Shown: positions 11,275 to 22,729 of the stretch, one piece after another
Layout of the letters: each line of letters opens with the position of its first letter
Numbering within the stretch: position 1 is the first letter of the stretch
NCBI GenBank assembly: GCA_000827205.1
Contig: KN832560.1
Span: 834,743 to 898,742, forward strand
DNA: 64,000 nt
Source: Plicaturopsis crispa FD-325 SS-3
Taxonomy: Eukaryota > Basidiomycota > Agaricomycetes > Amylocorticiales > Amylocorticiaceae
Reading direction: 5' to 3'
The notes under the pieces: model-generated
The model's database searches: none
What the model was told of the DNA's origin: nothing
What the model saw: only the letters and a program-made list of their open reading frames with translations
Made by a program: the position numbers and the translations under genes

Positions 11275-12856
11275 ATGCTGGGACAAAGCATAGGCGAATA
11301 CGCGTTCATACGAACTGTCATATTTGGATTCCGTTCAACGGCACCTTTAAGCGTCGCTTACCTCGCCGTACGATGGATGCGAGGCCAATCAGTTATCTCG
11401 TGGTCGTGCTTATATCCTCTCCTGGAATCCGCGTTTTACTTGCTGGTATACCTTCCTAGACATAGAATATTACAGAAGGTGTGTATGTCACTGCCTTATT
11501 TCTTTGAAAAATACTGACAGTTGCCTCAGCCTGCAATACATCCATCCCCCATGCTGGACCGGACCGCTCGGGAGACACTGTTTGAAAGGTGTCGCGGAAC
11601 CGTTCTGAAAAATAAGAACTATCCTACGGAGTGGTTCGCTGGCCCAGACATAAAACGGGAGAATGTCACGGACTGGCTTCTTTGGTCTTTTTTCTCCGCC
11701 AAACCAGATGAAGTCCGTGAGGATTGGAAAGACGAATTGGAAATATACACCTCAAAAATCGAGGAGCAGCTGGGGAGAAAGCTCGAAAGTGGCTTCAACA
11801 AAGATGCCCAAAGCATGAGACTGACTCTCGATCCTGTTGTACGTGAACATCTTCTGCGAGTTCAACGATATGGCATTAAACTGTAGCAGGTTATGTGCCA
11901 CCGGCCGCTGGTATGGTACATGGTTAGTTTTGTCATCGTTTACATATTTGCGGAGCGACTGACTACTGGTTCAGATAGTAGGCGGCATAGATCTGTATAC
12001 TTCTCTGCGTATGCTGTACCTAGGCTTTCATCATTACGCATCGGCGAAATGGTTCAGGGCCTTTCCTCCGCGTCCGTGGACTCTCTTCGCGTCCAAGAGA
12101 TCAGTGGACCGAAATCTCTCGTACTGGTATAGGCCTCACCGATCCAAGGACAAACTCCCCATCATGTTTATACATGGGATCGGAATTGGGTTCTGGCCAT
12201 ACGTACCGTTCTTCAAGGAGCTCATTGACCAGGACCCAGACGTAGGCATTCTAGCCATTGAGATTCTCTCGATCTCCATGCGCATCACAACACCGCCTTT
12301 GTCCTCTTCTGCGAACTGCGAAGCCATATCGCGTATCCTCGACTCCCTTGGTCTCCAGCGAGTGGTCATCTGCTCCCACTCATACGGCACAGTCGTTACA
12401 GCTCACATGCTACACTCTGCCCTCTCTGATCGCGTTGCCGCGGCGCTTCTTGTAGACCCCATTCCATTCCTCCTACATCTGCCGAACGTTGCATACAACT
12501 TTGTGTATCGGAAACCACGCACCGCGAACGAGTGGGAGCTGTGGTACTTTGCGAGCCGGGATCCCGACATTTCACGCGCTCTTTCGAGACACTTCTTTTG
12601 GGCGGAAAACGTTCTATGGAAGGAAGAGCTCGAGGACAGGCAGTTTGCTGTTGCGCTCAGCGGCGAGGACCAGATCGTCCACGCGCAAGAGGTCAGGAGA
12701 TATTTGACCGGCGAGGAGGAAATGAAGCGCAGGTGGAGCAACGACACCTTGGAAGTCCTCTTTTACCCTGGATTGGACCATGCCACCATATTCGATGTCA
12801 AGGAGCGTAGGAAGCCTCTGGAGGATATCCTGCGGCGATTTGTGAGGGAGACCTAG
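11275..12856 (+). CDS. Membrane-anchored alpha/beta hydrolase
   Basis: Exons 11275-11478, 11530-11838, 11890-11922 and 11975-12856 give 475 residues; the third exon is only 33 nt. The N terminus has two hydrophobic stretches that can span or enter a membrane. The hydrolase core starts at IMFIHGIGIGFWPY (oxyanion region). The nucleophile elbow reads CSHSYGT, with Ser in the Gly-x-Ser-x-Gly position but His in place of the first Gly. A late Asp (SGEDQIV) and His (GLDHATIF) complete a plausible triad. Substrate unknown. It starts 220 bases from the zinc-finger gene in head-to-head orientation. The family is common in fungi but poorly characterised. Confidence 0.8.
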
Positions 12857-13032
12857 ATGCGCAACCACGTTTCTGACCCCTACGCTAATATCATCCAACT
12901 TACATCACTTCGTACACTTTAATTGGCGTGGACGTCGACGTTTTGAACTTTAAACCACAACTTATTCCAATAGCAGTATGACCGTCCGCGGACGAGTGTT
13001 ATTCTTTGTAGAGTTGCAGCACCATACTAGAG

Positions 13033-14321
13033 TTATACCAAATGTACCGTATTTCCATCCCTTGCGCTTCGTTCGATCGCATCCAGTACCCTGTGCACGT
13101 CGACAGCGTCGTCGATGGTGGGGTAGTGGCCGTCGCTACCCTTCGCGAACTCCGTCCAAAGCTTGGACACGTTCGCAGCGTAAATATCGTCGCCGACATC
13201 TGCCACCTCCGCAACATCTACCACCTCCCCATTCAGATACAGTACCGGCGCACCAATGTGAATGAGGGCCCCCGCAGGCCCTTGAGCGCCCTCGACTCTG
13301 ATACAGCCATCTTCACCCTCGATTTCCCAAGTGAACGTCTTCCGTCCAGGGCTTACTTTATATCCGCCACGCCACGTCATAGAGGAAACGGCGCCTGACT
13401 TCAATATGCCTGTGAAAGCGACGTGGTCCTCAGCCGTGACGGCAATCGTTTCGCCCGAGTCCGTGAGCGTGGCAGTCGGATACTGTATGGCGGTAGTAGC
13501 GCTGATGGATCGGAAAGTGCCCAAGGCGAGGTGAAACCCGCCTAGAAAATGACCGATGGCGATGTCGGCCATGGTTGCACCTGCCATAAAATGTTAGTTA
13601 TGTCGTTGCGGGAACAGAATGAGCGACTGACCGTTCTCGCGCTTTGTGATATAGGAGTTTTTGGTGCTGATCGATGGTCCCCAGAATCCAAGGTCCCTGG
13701 GGACTGTTGCAACCTACACACCGGTGTCCATCAATTCCGCCAGCACATGTGTAAAACGAGAGATTTAACATACAACACTAGAGGACAAGACCTTTCCAAT
13801 GGCTCCTGTATCGACTAGTTCTTTGATCTAGCAATAAAAGAAACATACGTTAAACCGAGGCCGCCAGATAAAAAGAGACCCTGCGTGCTTACCTTGAGTA
13901 TGGTGTTGCTCTGTCGACCTTGTAGTCCAACTAGTGTCCTAACACCTTTCGTAGCGGCCGCACTGGCGATCTCAGCGCATTGCTGCAAGCTAGAGCCGGC
14001 TGGCCACTCGATGAACACATCCTTTCCAGCAGCGATTGCTGGTAACGTCGTCTCCCTGTGGTATGGCGTCTTGACCGCAATAGCAACCATATCCACATTG
14101 GGATCCGCAGCGATCTTTGCGGTGTCCCCGTAAAATGGCAGGACCTCATGGCCAGTAAGCTCGCTGTATGTTTTAGCTGATTCTGTAGCGCTGTTCGCGG
14201 ATGTCGTGGATAAAGCTGTGAGGGTGTACTTGTCTGAGAGCTTGAGGATATTAGGGACGATAGCGATCGATGCCCATCCCTGCCGGGAGAGACCGACGAA
14301 GCCAATTTTGACGGGGGACAT
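13033..14321 (-). CDS. Gfo/Idh/MocA oxidoreductase, Gal80-like
   Basis: Exons 13893-14321, 13774-13827, 13632-13713 and 13033-13580 give 370 residues. The N-terminal Rossmann fold begins KIGFVGLSRQGWA and contains the VFIEWPAG segment that replaces the EKP motif of true dehydrogenases and resembles Gal80. The second domain (GFHLALGTFRSISAT to the C terminus) has the expected beta-sheet pattern. Gal80 in yeast is a catalytically inactive repressor of Gal4 that binds NAD(P). Basidiomycete relatives are often enzymes or uncharacterised regulators, so the function is left open. The ATG at 14321 was chosen because the longer upstream reading has no family similarity. Confidence 0.8.
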
Positions 14322-15268
14322 GATAATCTGGAAAGCGAGGTCGAAACAGTGTTTGTCAACATTGAGAGCAAACGTGTGGGAGTATAAGTACCTGGGCGAG
14401 CTCAGCCCCAACGGGGTAAGCATCCAGTCGACCCACCAAAAACCTAACACGTCCGAGTCGGCCGTCCTCGTCACTGTCGACGGTTGATGACAGGAAAGGA
14501 AGAGATATGTCATTCGTGCGAAGACGCTTATGCAGTCCGGAGAATACAGTCGCCCTGTTTGTCAGTAGATGAAACTCGTAGGTCGGAGACTGCGGCTTTG
14601 AAGGAGCTAGAAGTGTATTGTCAATGCATGACGGCACACCAACGAGGCCGTGTGCTTGGGTGCATCATCTTCACGTTCAAGTTCATTTGGACTGGCACTC
14701 GTAATCATCTGCAAGTAGGAAACAGTTGTCAGAGAACCATTACAAACAAAAAGGCAGCTGCTTACAGACTCAACCATTGCGCAATGCGCAGGGACCGAGT
14801 GCACATCACGTTAGACGTGCAGTGCCGTACACCTGAAGAACGTGTGAAACGAGCGCTATGTTCGTGGTGGAAAAGGATAGAACAGGTATTACAGCAAAGA
14901 GGGATGTATCACACTGTCGTCACCGTCCATATACCACAAGTACCGATTAGAATGTGGAGGTCACAATAAGAGCGTGGTGAGTAGAACGGAGGATCATGAA
15001 GGCGAACCGAACGAAAATAATAAACATAAGGGTATGAAGGCGCAAGGTCCAAATCCGGGGCGGAGAGAGTGTGTATGCCGACGTGGGTAGATAGAGCAAG
15101 GGTTAAATGAGAGAATACAGATGGTGTGTCGGCAGCCTGTGTACATGGAATGAGCCATGCCAATGAAAAAGAAGTGAATGGGACAAAACAGTTGAAGGAT
15201 CCGATCCAAATGGTATCACCGCGCGCGTGGCCCCACCTATGGGTCCATCCCATCCAAATTAAATGTCC
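14322..15268. other. Intergenic, 947 bases, no gene recognised
   Basis: Both flanking genes are on the minus strand, so this should hold the 3' UTR of the LIM gene and the promoter of the Gal80-like gene. Open frames up to 161 codons exist but show no domains, no paired splice sites and no coding bias. Confidence 0.5.
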
Positions 15269-17731
15269 TCAACGTAGCCCACTTCCCCCTAGTTCCCCTA
15301 AATCAATGAACATCGTCACTCTCTTCGTCGCCCTCCCCTCTGCCGCAAGCCTCTCCCTCGCACCGGGCCTGGCACCCACTCCCAAGCCAGAGCTGATGCT
15401 GTCTCCGCTGACGCTCCCGCCCATACCGGCGTGCCGCTCGCAGAGCATCCTTCCATCGACCTCCCAGTACTCCTCGAGTCTGACCCGGCACCCGCTGTGC
15501 TCACATGTCAGATGTGCTGGATGGAACCGTGCACCGGAATGTGCAACGGCACAAGGTCCCTCGATGGGGGCACCACAATCAGGCGCAGCGCAAAGCGAAT
15601 TATTAGCCTCGTGATAGTGATATGCGCATAGCGGCTTTCCATCGAAGACATAGAATGTTTTGTCCGGAAAAGGTTTCTACAAGTTTGATGTGTTAGTATG
15701 TGCCAAAAAAATCTGCGATAATAATTGCGTACGTGGCACGAGTGACAATTAAAGCATTCACGATGGTATTTGCCTTTCAGCTGCCCGTCTGAAGACGAGA
15801 CGGCCTGCTTCTCGATCGGCAGGTTGCATCGTCGGCACTGAGGGGAAGGTATTAGCAGATATACCAACACGTATTTGAAAGCAACCATTACCTTCGGTAA
15901 GTACATGTTTTTCCAACATCGCTCGCACATCACAACTCCACTGTCCATCTGTATCCATCGTCCGTCCTCAATGCGTCTTTCGCATCGAACGCATTCGCGT
16001 TTCACTTTCTCCCTGATATGAGTGGGCACGGTGAGGGATCGCTTCGGCGTGGACGGCACGGGTGGCGGAGAGGTGGGCGAGGTGGGCGACATGGCCTGGC
16101 CTGGCAATGTCTGCGAACGCTGTCCGGGAACATTTGGCCGTTCGCTAGCACTCCTATCGAGACCCTTGTTTTTGCCCTTCCCATTGAGACTCGACTTCGA
16201 CCCGAGATCATAATTGCCGTACGCCTGGATGTAAGAGTCTGTCGAGGATTTAGTGTAATCCGAGCTGCTTGCCACACTGTTTTTCCTCATCCTTCCGGTA
16301 TCTCTATCGTCGACCGTTGGGAATCTGACGCCACCAGAATTGGGTGGAGATGTCGGTATGGGGGCCGACTTTATGGGAGGTGAACCCGGCGGTATACTAT
16401 CCTCATACTGGGATTCATCGTCGTCCGCATATGCCAGGCCACCGTATTCAGAATCACTCCCAATCTCTGGACTTCTCACGGCCGGTTCAGAGACTTTGGA
16501 GTAGTCCGGCACATGGACGGACAATCCAGGGGACCGTCTGCCAACCGGTGGAAAAGCGGGTGAAGCGGGGGAGTGTGGGCCAGGACTTGGGTCCGGCGAA
16601 TAGGAATGTGATGAATATCCTGACCCCGGAGAATTAGGTGAGAGAGGAGGCGTATTCGACGCGCCTACGGCTGTCAATCGTGAGCATATACTACTACAAC
16701 GAGGTGAAAGAACACTTACCGGCGCCAATATCCAAGAATCCACCCCTACCCACGCTCGGGCCAGCTGCAAACATAGCAACGCGAGCAGCAGCTGCAAATC
16801 CTCTCCGCCCAACACCAGCCATGCCTGCTTCTCCGCCTATCTTTGTGTCGGGTTCTGGGCGCACCGGAGTGACAGAGCGACCTCTGTCAATCGGGTCATC
16901 TTGGGCAGGTAATGGGGGAACCGGAGAAATATTGCCAGTGCGAGCAACGTAAGCCGGTTCTGAATCTTGCCGTTGGCGAGGCATAGTCGACGCAGTTGAG
17001 TTCTGACGGGGACGAGGGGAGGGAGCGGAATCCTGGCGTGGCCTGGAGGATTCATAGGACGGACGCGGCAAGTCGTAAGAAGGACGTGGAGGTGGGGCGT
17101 TAGGTGTGGGCCGTGCGCTGTCACGGGATGGACGAGGTGCATCGTACGAAGGGCGTGAGGAACTCATGGATGGTCGCGATTCGGTGTATGATGGTCGGCG
17201 TGCATCATACGACGGGCGTGCCGGACCCGATGTTGTCGAGCGGGGATTCGATGTCTGAGTAATAGTGCTAGTCGTGTACGTCGAAGACATCGATGGCGTG
17301 CGACTGCTCATGCTATGGGTGGGACTCGTGGGTCCTTGCCGATTGCGTGAAGCGGACAGCGGCGAGGGTGCGCGTTGCGATAAATTCCATCCCGGGCGAT
17401 TTGCTGGGGGTTGCAAATTCGGGCTACCAGCACGCGAGGGAGGCGAGTTGCTAAGGGCGCTACCGTGGTGTTGCTTTGGATCCTGCGGAGACGTAGACGA
17501 CGAACGACCTGGCACGAGATTCTGTAGGCGCGTTGGCAGCAGACCCGTGATGCTCCTCGGTGACGATGGCGGCCTCGTCTTAACGGGTACTGGGGGGATT
17601 AAAGGACAGACATGTTCGCCAAGGTCAGCGAGCTGGACTGGATTGTTGCAGTTTGAGCATTTGACAGTGGGGAGAAGCTGTGATATTCGTCCTGGAGGTT
17701 GGCTGGGGGTCGGTCGCAGCAATTGGGCCAT
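15269..17731 (-). CDS. LIM-domain protein, paxillin-like
   Basis: Exons 16720-17731, 15892-16670, 15733-15837 and 15269-15676 give 767 residues. The first 490 or so are Ser/Pro/Arg-rich and disordered, with a CSNCNNPVQLADLGEHVC zinc-binding-like site near the N terminus and a run of RPSYD-type repeats. The C-terminal third carries LIM zinc modules: CVRCERR...CERC (incomplete), CRRCNLPIE...CFNCHSCHKPF...CAYHYHE, and CAAPDCGAPIE...CEHSGC...CERH. This layout (long disordered N terminus, LIM cluster at the end) resembles yeast Pxl1, which acts with Rho GTPases at sites of polarised growth and the cytokinetic ring. That role is an inference. No RhoGAP domain is present, so it is not Rga1. Confidence 0.8.
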
Positions 17732-18162
17732 AGAGAAAGGAAAGTTAGTACGACCAGCGCTAGAGAACGACGGCGACGGTGTGGGCAAGAGGCAAGAGGC
17801 TACGGAATGTTGTGCCCTCGATGCAGATCAGTCGAAGGCCTGCTTCGGAGTCGGTTGTCAAAAGTTCGCTACCACGTTGTTCTTCTTGGCTTTTCTCTCG
17901 TTCCTTCTCCTGCTTACAACCTCTTGCGACTATTTCGATTCGTTTCAGCTTTCGCAGCCCTATCGCAGCCCGGGATCGTCTTCATTCGCCGCAGCAACAG
18001 CTCTAAGGAACCTGGACTGCCACACGAGAATGAGGAGTGTTTCGCATCTCAATTCGGCGTCAAAGCTTGACATATACAGTATCTGATGGCAGTTCAGAGC
18101 GCTTTGTTTCTGTATTCCTTCAGTTAGATCAGTCAATTCAACGTCTATACAAGGCCAGCAGT
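17732..18162. promoter_or_regulatory. Divergent promoter region, LIM gene and small gene
   Basis: This 431-base stretch separates two starts pointing away from each other. It is T/C-rich on the + strand near 17870-17960. A long + strand frame overlapping it (from 17265) is the shadow of the LIM gene and is not treated as coding. Confidence 0.4.
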
Positions 18163-18495
18163 ATGCATCGAACCCTCGCCATTTCAGCGCGGGAGAAGTT
18201 TGGCCAAGTGCTCACCGGTCCCGCCAGGGTAGCGCCCGACTTGGTTCGCGCCGCGGCGTCGCGCCTGCCATCCAGACGCGTCGCAGCCTCTCCCTCACCG
18301 TTACATGCCCAGAAACAAACGACATTTTCCAGTAGGATACGCGTATGTGTTCGTGCTCATGCTTGCGGTCAATTATTCTTGCTTGGACTCTAGTTAAGTC
18401 CCCGCACCTTGACTTCCCTGCTCTCCGAAGTTGCAACCCTGTATGCATGCTTAATATCCGGAGCGCAGCATACCCTTGTTCATCTTATCTCTTGA
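18163..18495 (+). CDS. Small putative mitochondrial protein
   Basis: Two exons, 18163-18342 and 18394-18495, separated by a 51-base intron with GTATGT and TCTAG borders. Both exons are multiples of three and the joined frame is 93 residues. The first 60 residues hold many Arg and few acidic residues (MHRTLAISAREKF, RAAASRLPSRRVAA), the pattern of a mitochondrial presequence. A short hydrophobic segment follows (LLSEVATLYACLISGAQ). No family recognised. The alternative is chance, or a longer gene whose further exons were missed. Confidence 0.4.
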
Positions 18496-18894
18496 CTGCG
18501 AGATCGTGTATTGCCGTAAATCAATAGTTCTCTATTTATATGCAGTAGCAAACCTACAAAGACATCGGAAGATAGACAAAGGGCACAGTATCGTAAGACG
18601 TATCCGAGGGAATATGTGCAAGGACCTACAGCACGAAGCTATATCCTTCCGCGAGAAGCCACTGAATAGCTCTCCTGCGTGCGTAGATAGGCGTAGATGC
18701 TCGATCAAACTCTGACAGCAAGGAAGTGCGATGTCATATGGCCCTCATCTGAGTGATGCATCAGCCGTCTGTGTAGAGGTGGTAAGTAAGTGAAACACAA
18801 CATCATAACTCGCAAGCACTTGCACCCGTACCATATGTCATGATATCGGCACATTGATTGGGCGCTAAGAGCACGAACGAAAAACCTTCCTAGG
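18496..18894. other. Convergent intergenic region
   Basis: About 400 bases between a + strand and a - strand gene end. AT content is higher than in the neighbours. Nothing recognised. Confidence 0.45.
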
Positions 18895-20732
18895 TCAATC
18901 AGAGCACGATTCCTCCTCTGCCTGATCGTCGGCCTTCCTTGATGTCGCTTTCCGCGACTTTTTCGCAGGCTTCTTCTGCCCACCACCAGCCATTTTCACA
19001 GCCTCGCGGATCTCCTCTACCCACTGGTCGTGACCATCTACCGCGGAAGTTTGCGACAGCCGGTTCGAGACTTCAATTTCCTTCTTTGCCACATCGGTGG
19101 TGTCGAAGCCAGGAGTCTCGAGGATGAGCGGGAGGTTTTGCATGCGAGGGTCCATCAGGATGTGGTGGAACGCACTTATGCCTAGATGGCCCCTGCGGCA
19201 AGTAAATTTGTCAGAACAGCCCGAAAGAGAATACATGGTGCGACATACAGGCCGATATTTTCGTGTCTGTCCTTTCTGGAACCGAGCAGTGTTTTTGAAT
19301 CGTTCATGTGGATGCCGCGGAGGTACGCCAGGCCCACTTGGGTGTCGAAGTCGGAAACTGGAAATGCTCCTTATGAATGATAGCTTGAATAAGATTTTAC
19401 GGCGGATTTCACTCGTCTTTCTAAAATGGAGGAGGTCAATGGCGAGAATAGTCGATAGGGAAAATCACTCACTCCCATCCCTCTTTTGTTCGGATGTCAT
19501 ATCCCTGGAGAGATGTAAGTGTCTTCGACGGTGCATTCTACAGTTGTCACTGACCGCTGCAAACATGTGGCCTATTGACCACGGCGGAGCTTGAGCTGGA
19601 TGTGCATACTTATAATAAATAGATTGCACGTACATGTATCCAGACAGACGGCTACTCGGTTTTTATCCTCCACCTGGCGGATGATATTCGCAAGATCGAC
19701 GAACGCCGAACCGACGACATTGCCAGACCCTGCCTGGGTGAATTCACATACTGTCAGTCGGTCATAGATCGCCTCATTCCGGCTTATATGCACACGACAT
19801 ACCATGTTTTCAAGCACAGTTATAACAGATTTCGTCTCCCGGTGGGCGCGGTTGATGCTGTCGGCTATCAGCGTAATCGAGTGCTCAGACGTTGTATCGC
19901 CGACGGTCGAACCAGGACTGCACTTCAAACCGTGAGTAGCCAATGCATGATACAAAAAAAAGGTCGAGTGGCCTACTCACTGGAAATTATATAGCTCAAG
20001 GCCAAGTTGTTCGCAACGTTGAAGGTCGTCGAGAAAGCATGTGTACGACTTCTCGCGTTTGTCTCTGCAGGAGTATCACGCCTGAGATCATATCTCGAGG
20101 AGGATCAGCCGAGGGGCCTACACATCTGGATTTCCGAGGTTTATAAGGTAGCTTCAAGCGCACAGAAAACATCTATAAGAAGTGGTAGCGCTGAAATCGT
20201 ACGCAGAACACACCTTCCATGAGGCAAGATATGAGAGGGCGAGTAACCAAACTCTTTCATGCGTGCTTTGAATAGGGAAATAGAGTCGTCATCTAAAGGC
20301 TTCGATGTCCACTTTCGCTGGGACTTCAAGAAAAGCGCAAAAGCATTTGCCCTAAGCACATTTATCAGTTCTCCAATTGACTGAGGAGTCAAAATCCTCC
20401 CATACCCTAATGCTGCGGCATTTGCTATCGTGTTCTCGACGCCGCCTTTCGCCGTGACGTGCAGTCCGACTTTCCATAAACTTGATGTACGAGGAGAGTA
20501 GTCTTCTGGTTTAGGGTCTTCTCTGCTCTTTCCTTTCTTGCGGGGGGACTGGGCCTCTGATATATATAGCACAGTCAGCCTTCAGTAGGGACTATAATAC
20601 TGTAACTTCTGAAATTAACACACGCGCAGATTCTCCGGATGTAGGATTTGGTTTGGTCCTTTTTCCAGGTCGAGGGTCCGGCTCGAATTCGCCATCGCGT
20701 TCAACACGACTTGCACGACGCGTTTTTGCCAT
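18895..20732 (-). CDS. APN1: AP endonuclease, endonuclease IV family
   Basis: Eleven exons: 20624-20732, 20214-20556, 20122-20151, 19981-20064, 19803-19917, 19634-19733, 19555-19571, 19473-19504, 19401-19420, 19249-19357, 18895-19192. They sum to 1257 nt, 418 residues, with exons of 17, 20, 30 and 32 nt all needed for frame. The TIM-barrel family blocks are present in order: [95 protein letters not shown]. They include the His, Glu and Asp zinc ligands. The enzyme cuts DNA at abasic sites in base excision repair. The basic N terminus ([18 protein letters not shown]) and the Lys-rich tail fit nuclear import. It is head to head with the mannitol-1-phosphate dehydrogenase. Confidence 0.93.
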
Positions 20733-20977
20733 TAGCGATTCGATATTCCTGCACTGTGTGCAAGTCCTGATGAAGACACGAGGGACGGTAAGCATTTGGC
20801 GCCGCACAGTGACAAAGTTGGCGGGGTGGTAGTTGTCATAATTAGCCCCTATCATTGCGCCGTCCGGCAAAGTCGAGTTGTCGCGAAAACTTGACCAAAA
20901 CCTTTCCAAAGTTGGCCGTACTGCTTTGTTTCTCCTATGGCTCCAATCGTCGCTTGGACCTCAACCAAAACACACGG

Positions 20978-22204
20978 ATGGCAGAGCAAGACATAGCGAA
21001 GCGACCGTCGACGCGCAAAGCCCTGCACTTTGGTGCGGGGAACATCGGCAGAGGCTTCATAGCACCTCTCCTTACCCGCGCAGGTTTTCACGTCACATTC
21101 GTCGATATCAACGAGTCGGTCATCGAGAACTTGAACAAGAATCGCAACTACGATGTCCACATCCTCGACAACGAGTCTCGCGTAGAGCACGTCTACCACG
21201 TCTCCGGTCGCGTCGCCAACCACCCCGACATCGTCAACAAGTTCATCGACCTCGATCTCGTCACCACCAGCATCGGCGTCAGCGTCTTGCCAAATATAGC
21301 ACCCGTCATCGCAGAGGGTTTGAAAAAACGCGCCCTCGATGCCCCCGACAGAGGACCCATGGACATCGTCGCGTGCGAGAACATGGTCGGCGCCACCGCC
21401 TTCCTCAAAGAGCAGGTCCTCAAACACATCGACGACCCGCGCGTGCGCACCTTCCTCGACACCAACGTAGGCTTCGCCAACTGCTCCGTAGACCGCATCG
21501 TTCCTCCCTTCGAGGTCCCGCGCAACGACCAGCCGCTCGACGTCGGCGTCGAGGGCTTCTACGAGTGGGCCGTCGACCGCACCGCCCTCAAAGCCCACCT
21601 CAACGTCGACGGTGTCAAGCTCGTCGACCGCCTCGAGGCCTACGTCGAGCGCAAGCTCTACACCCTCAACACCGGCCACGCCATCATCGCCTACCTCGGC
21701 TACCTCAAATCCCACCCCACCGTCGACGCCAGCCTCGACGACCCGCAGATCAGCGAGACCGTGCGCGGCGCGCTGCACGAGAGTGGCGCCGCACTCTGCC
21801 GGAAGCATGGCTTCTCCGAGGCGGAGCACCACGCGTATATCGACACGATATTGGATCAGCGCCTGCGCAATCCCAACATCCACGACGAGGTCACGCGCGT
21901 GTGCCGGGGCCCCAAGCGGAAATTGGGGCGGCACGACCGCTTGGTCGGGCCTGTGCTAATGGCGTCGGGGTACGGGCTCCCCTTCGACCATTTGACCAAG
22001 GGCATTGCGGCAGCATTGCTGTACGACTACGATGGGGACGCGGAGGCAAAGGAGGTGCAGAAGCTCGTACAGCAGCTCGGACTGGAGGATGCCTTGGTGC
22101 AACTGACGGGACTGGCACGGGAGGGACAGGAGGGGGACATCGTGAAGAAGGTGTTGGCCGACCATAGCGAACTGAAGAGCCTCAGATCGGCTGCTTCGAA
22201 ATGA
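20978..22204 (+). CDS. mtlD: Mannitol-1-phosphate 5-dehydrogenase
   Basis: A single exon of 408 residues. It starts with the NAD site ALHFGAGNIGRGFIAPLL and has the K-x4-N-x2-H signature of polyol-specific long-chain dehydrogenases (KLYTLNTGHAI). EGFYEWAVD and the C-terminal GKGI-like region (LTKGIAAALLYDY) also fit. It reduces fructose-6-phosphate to mannitol-1-phosphate with NADH, making mannitol as carbon store and osmolyte. The gene is intronless in a region where its neighbours have up to 18 exons. Its central half uses C or G at almost every third codon position, more strongly than nearby genes, which suggests high expression or a different origin. ATG 20978 follows a short upstream in-frame extension with no conserved features. 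Confidence 0.93.
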   Translation: MAEQDIAKRPSTRKALHFGAGNIGRGFIAPLLTRAGFHVTFVDINESVIENLNKNRNYDVHILDNESRVEHVYHVSGRVANHPDIVNKFIDLDLVTTSIGVSVLPNIAPVIAEGLKKRALDAPDRGPMDIVACENMVGATAFLKEQVLKHIDDPRVRTFLDTNVGFANCSVDRIVPPFEVPRNDQPLDVGVEGFYEWAVDRTALKAHLNVDGVKLVDRLEAYVERKLYTLNTGHAIIAYLGYLKSHPTVDASLDDPQISETVRGALHESGAALCRKHGFSEAEHHAYIDTILDQRLRNPNIHDEVTRVCRGPKRKLGRHDRLVGPVLMASGYGLPFDHLTKGIAAALLYDYDGDAEAKEVQKLVQQLGLEDALVQLTGLAREGQEGDIVKKVLADHSELKSLRSAASK

Positions 22205-22729
22205 CGGGGTATTGTTCTGCGTATCCAGGTTTGTGGTATTTTCTGTATCTAACGTAGTCTCCAAGATAGAAATCATGTACGTCCATTCTGTATATCGATA
22301 TCCAACGCAATCAAATCTTTTGTACTGCAGCGAATGGGCCGTCTGTACGTTGAACTATAGGTAGGCGGGTAGGCCAGTATCATTACGGGGCGATCCCTTG
22401 AGGTATAGTCTCTACAGATGAGACAATTTATTCAATTGCACGGACGGGTATATGTACTCGTCGGTCCTCGATTCATTGGCAGAGAATCGATAGCATTAGA
22501 TTGTGATAGACAGAAGACACACACGTGTGAGATAGGATACATGCATAAAGAAACCAAATACGCAAGAAGGAGTCGAGAAGGAACTTGAAGTTGGTGAGAT
22601 GAATACTGCTAGTAGTCCGGAGGAGCATAGTAGGATGTTGAGAGAATAAGTGAAATCACAAAACGAAGTCCTTTCCAAGTCGTATATTGTCCGTGTAGAC
22701 TTGGTGTACCATGTAGAAAGTTAGGCCTG
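22205..22729. other. Convergent intergenic region
   Basis: About 525 bases between the ends of two converging genes. It should contain both 3' UTRs. Nothing recognised. Confidence 0.5.

Noticed and set aside
17265-18086. 273-codon + strand frame
   Set aside because: Opposes the disordered Ser/Pro/Arg part of the LIM gene, and has no domains or splice partners.
18163-18185. tRNA B-box-like sequence on the minus strand
   Set aside because: GGTTCGATGC lacks the full B-box ending, and no A box, acceptor stem or terminator tract is present; it is explained by the small gene's first codons.
20852-21934. 360-codon open frame on the minus strand, opposite mtlD
   Set aside because: It is the antisense shadow of a gene with strongly C/G-ending codons. 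It is low in complexity (runs of Val, Asp, Gly) and matches no family.
20878-22167. 429-codon + strand frame, very Arg/His-rich
   Set aside because: It is the out-of-frame reading of mtlD; the composition reflects GC-rich codons shifted by one base.
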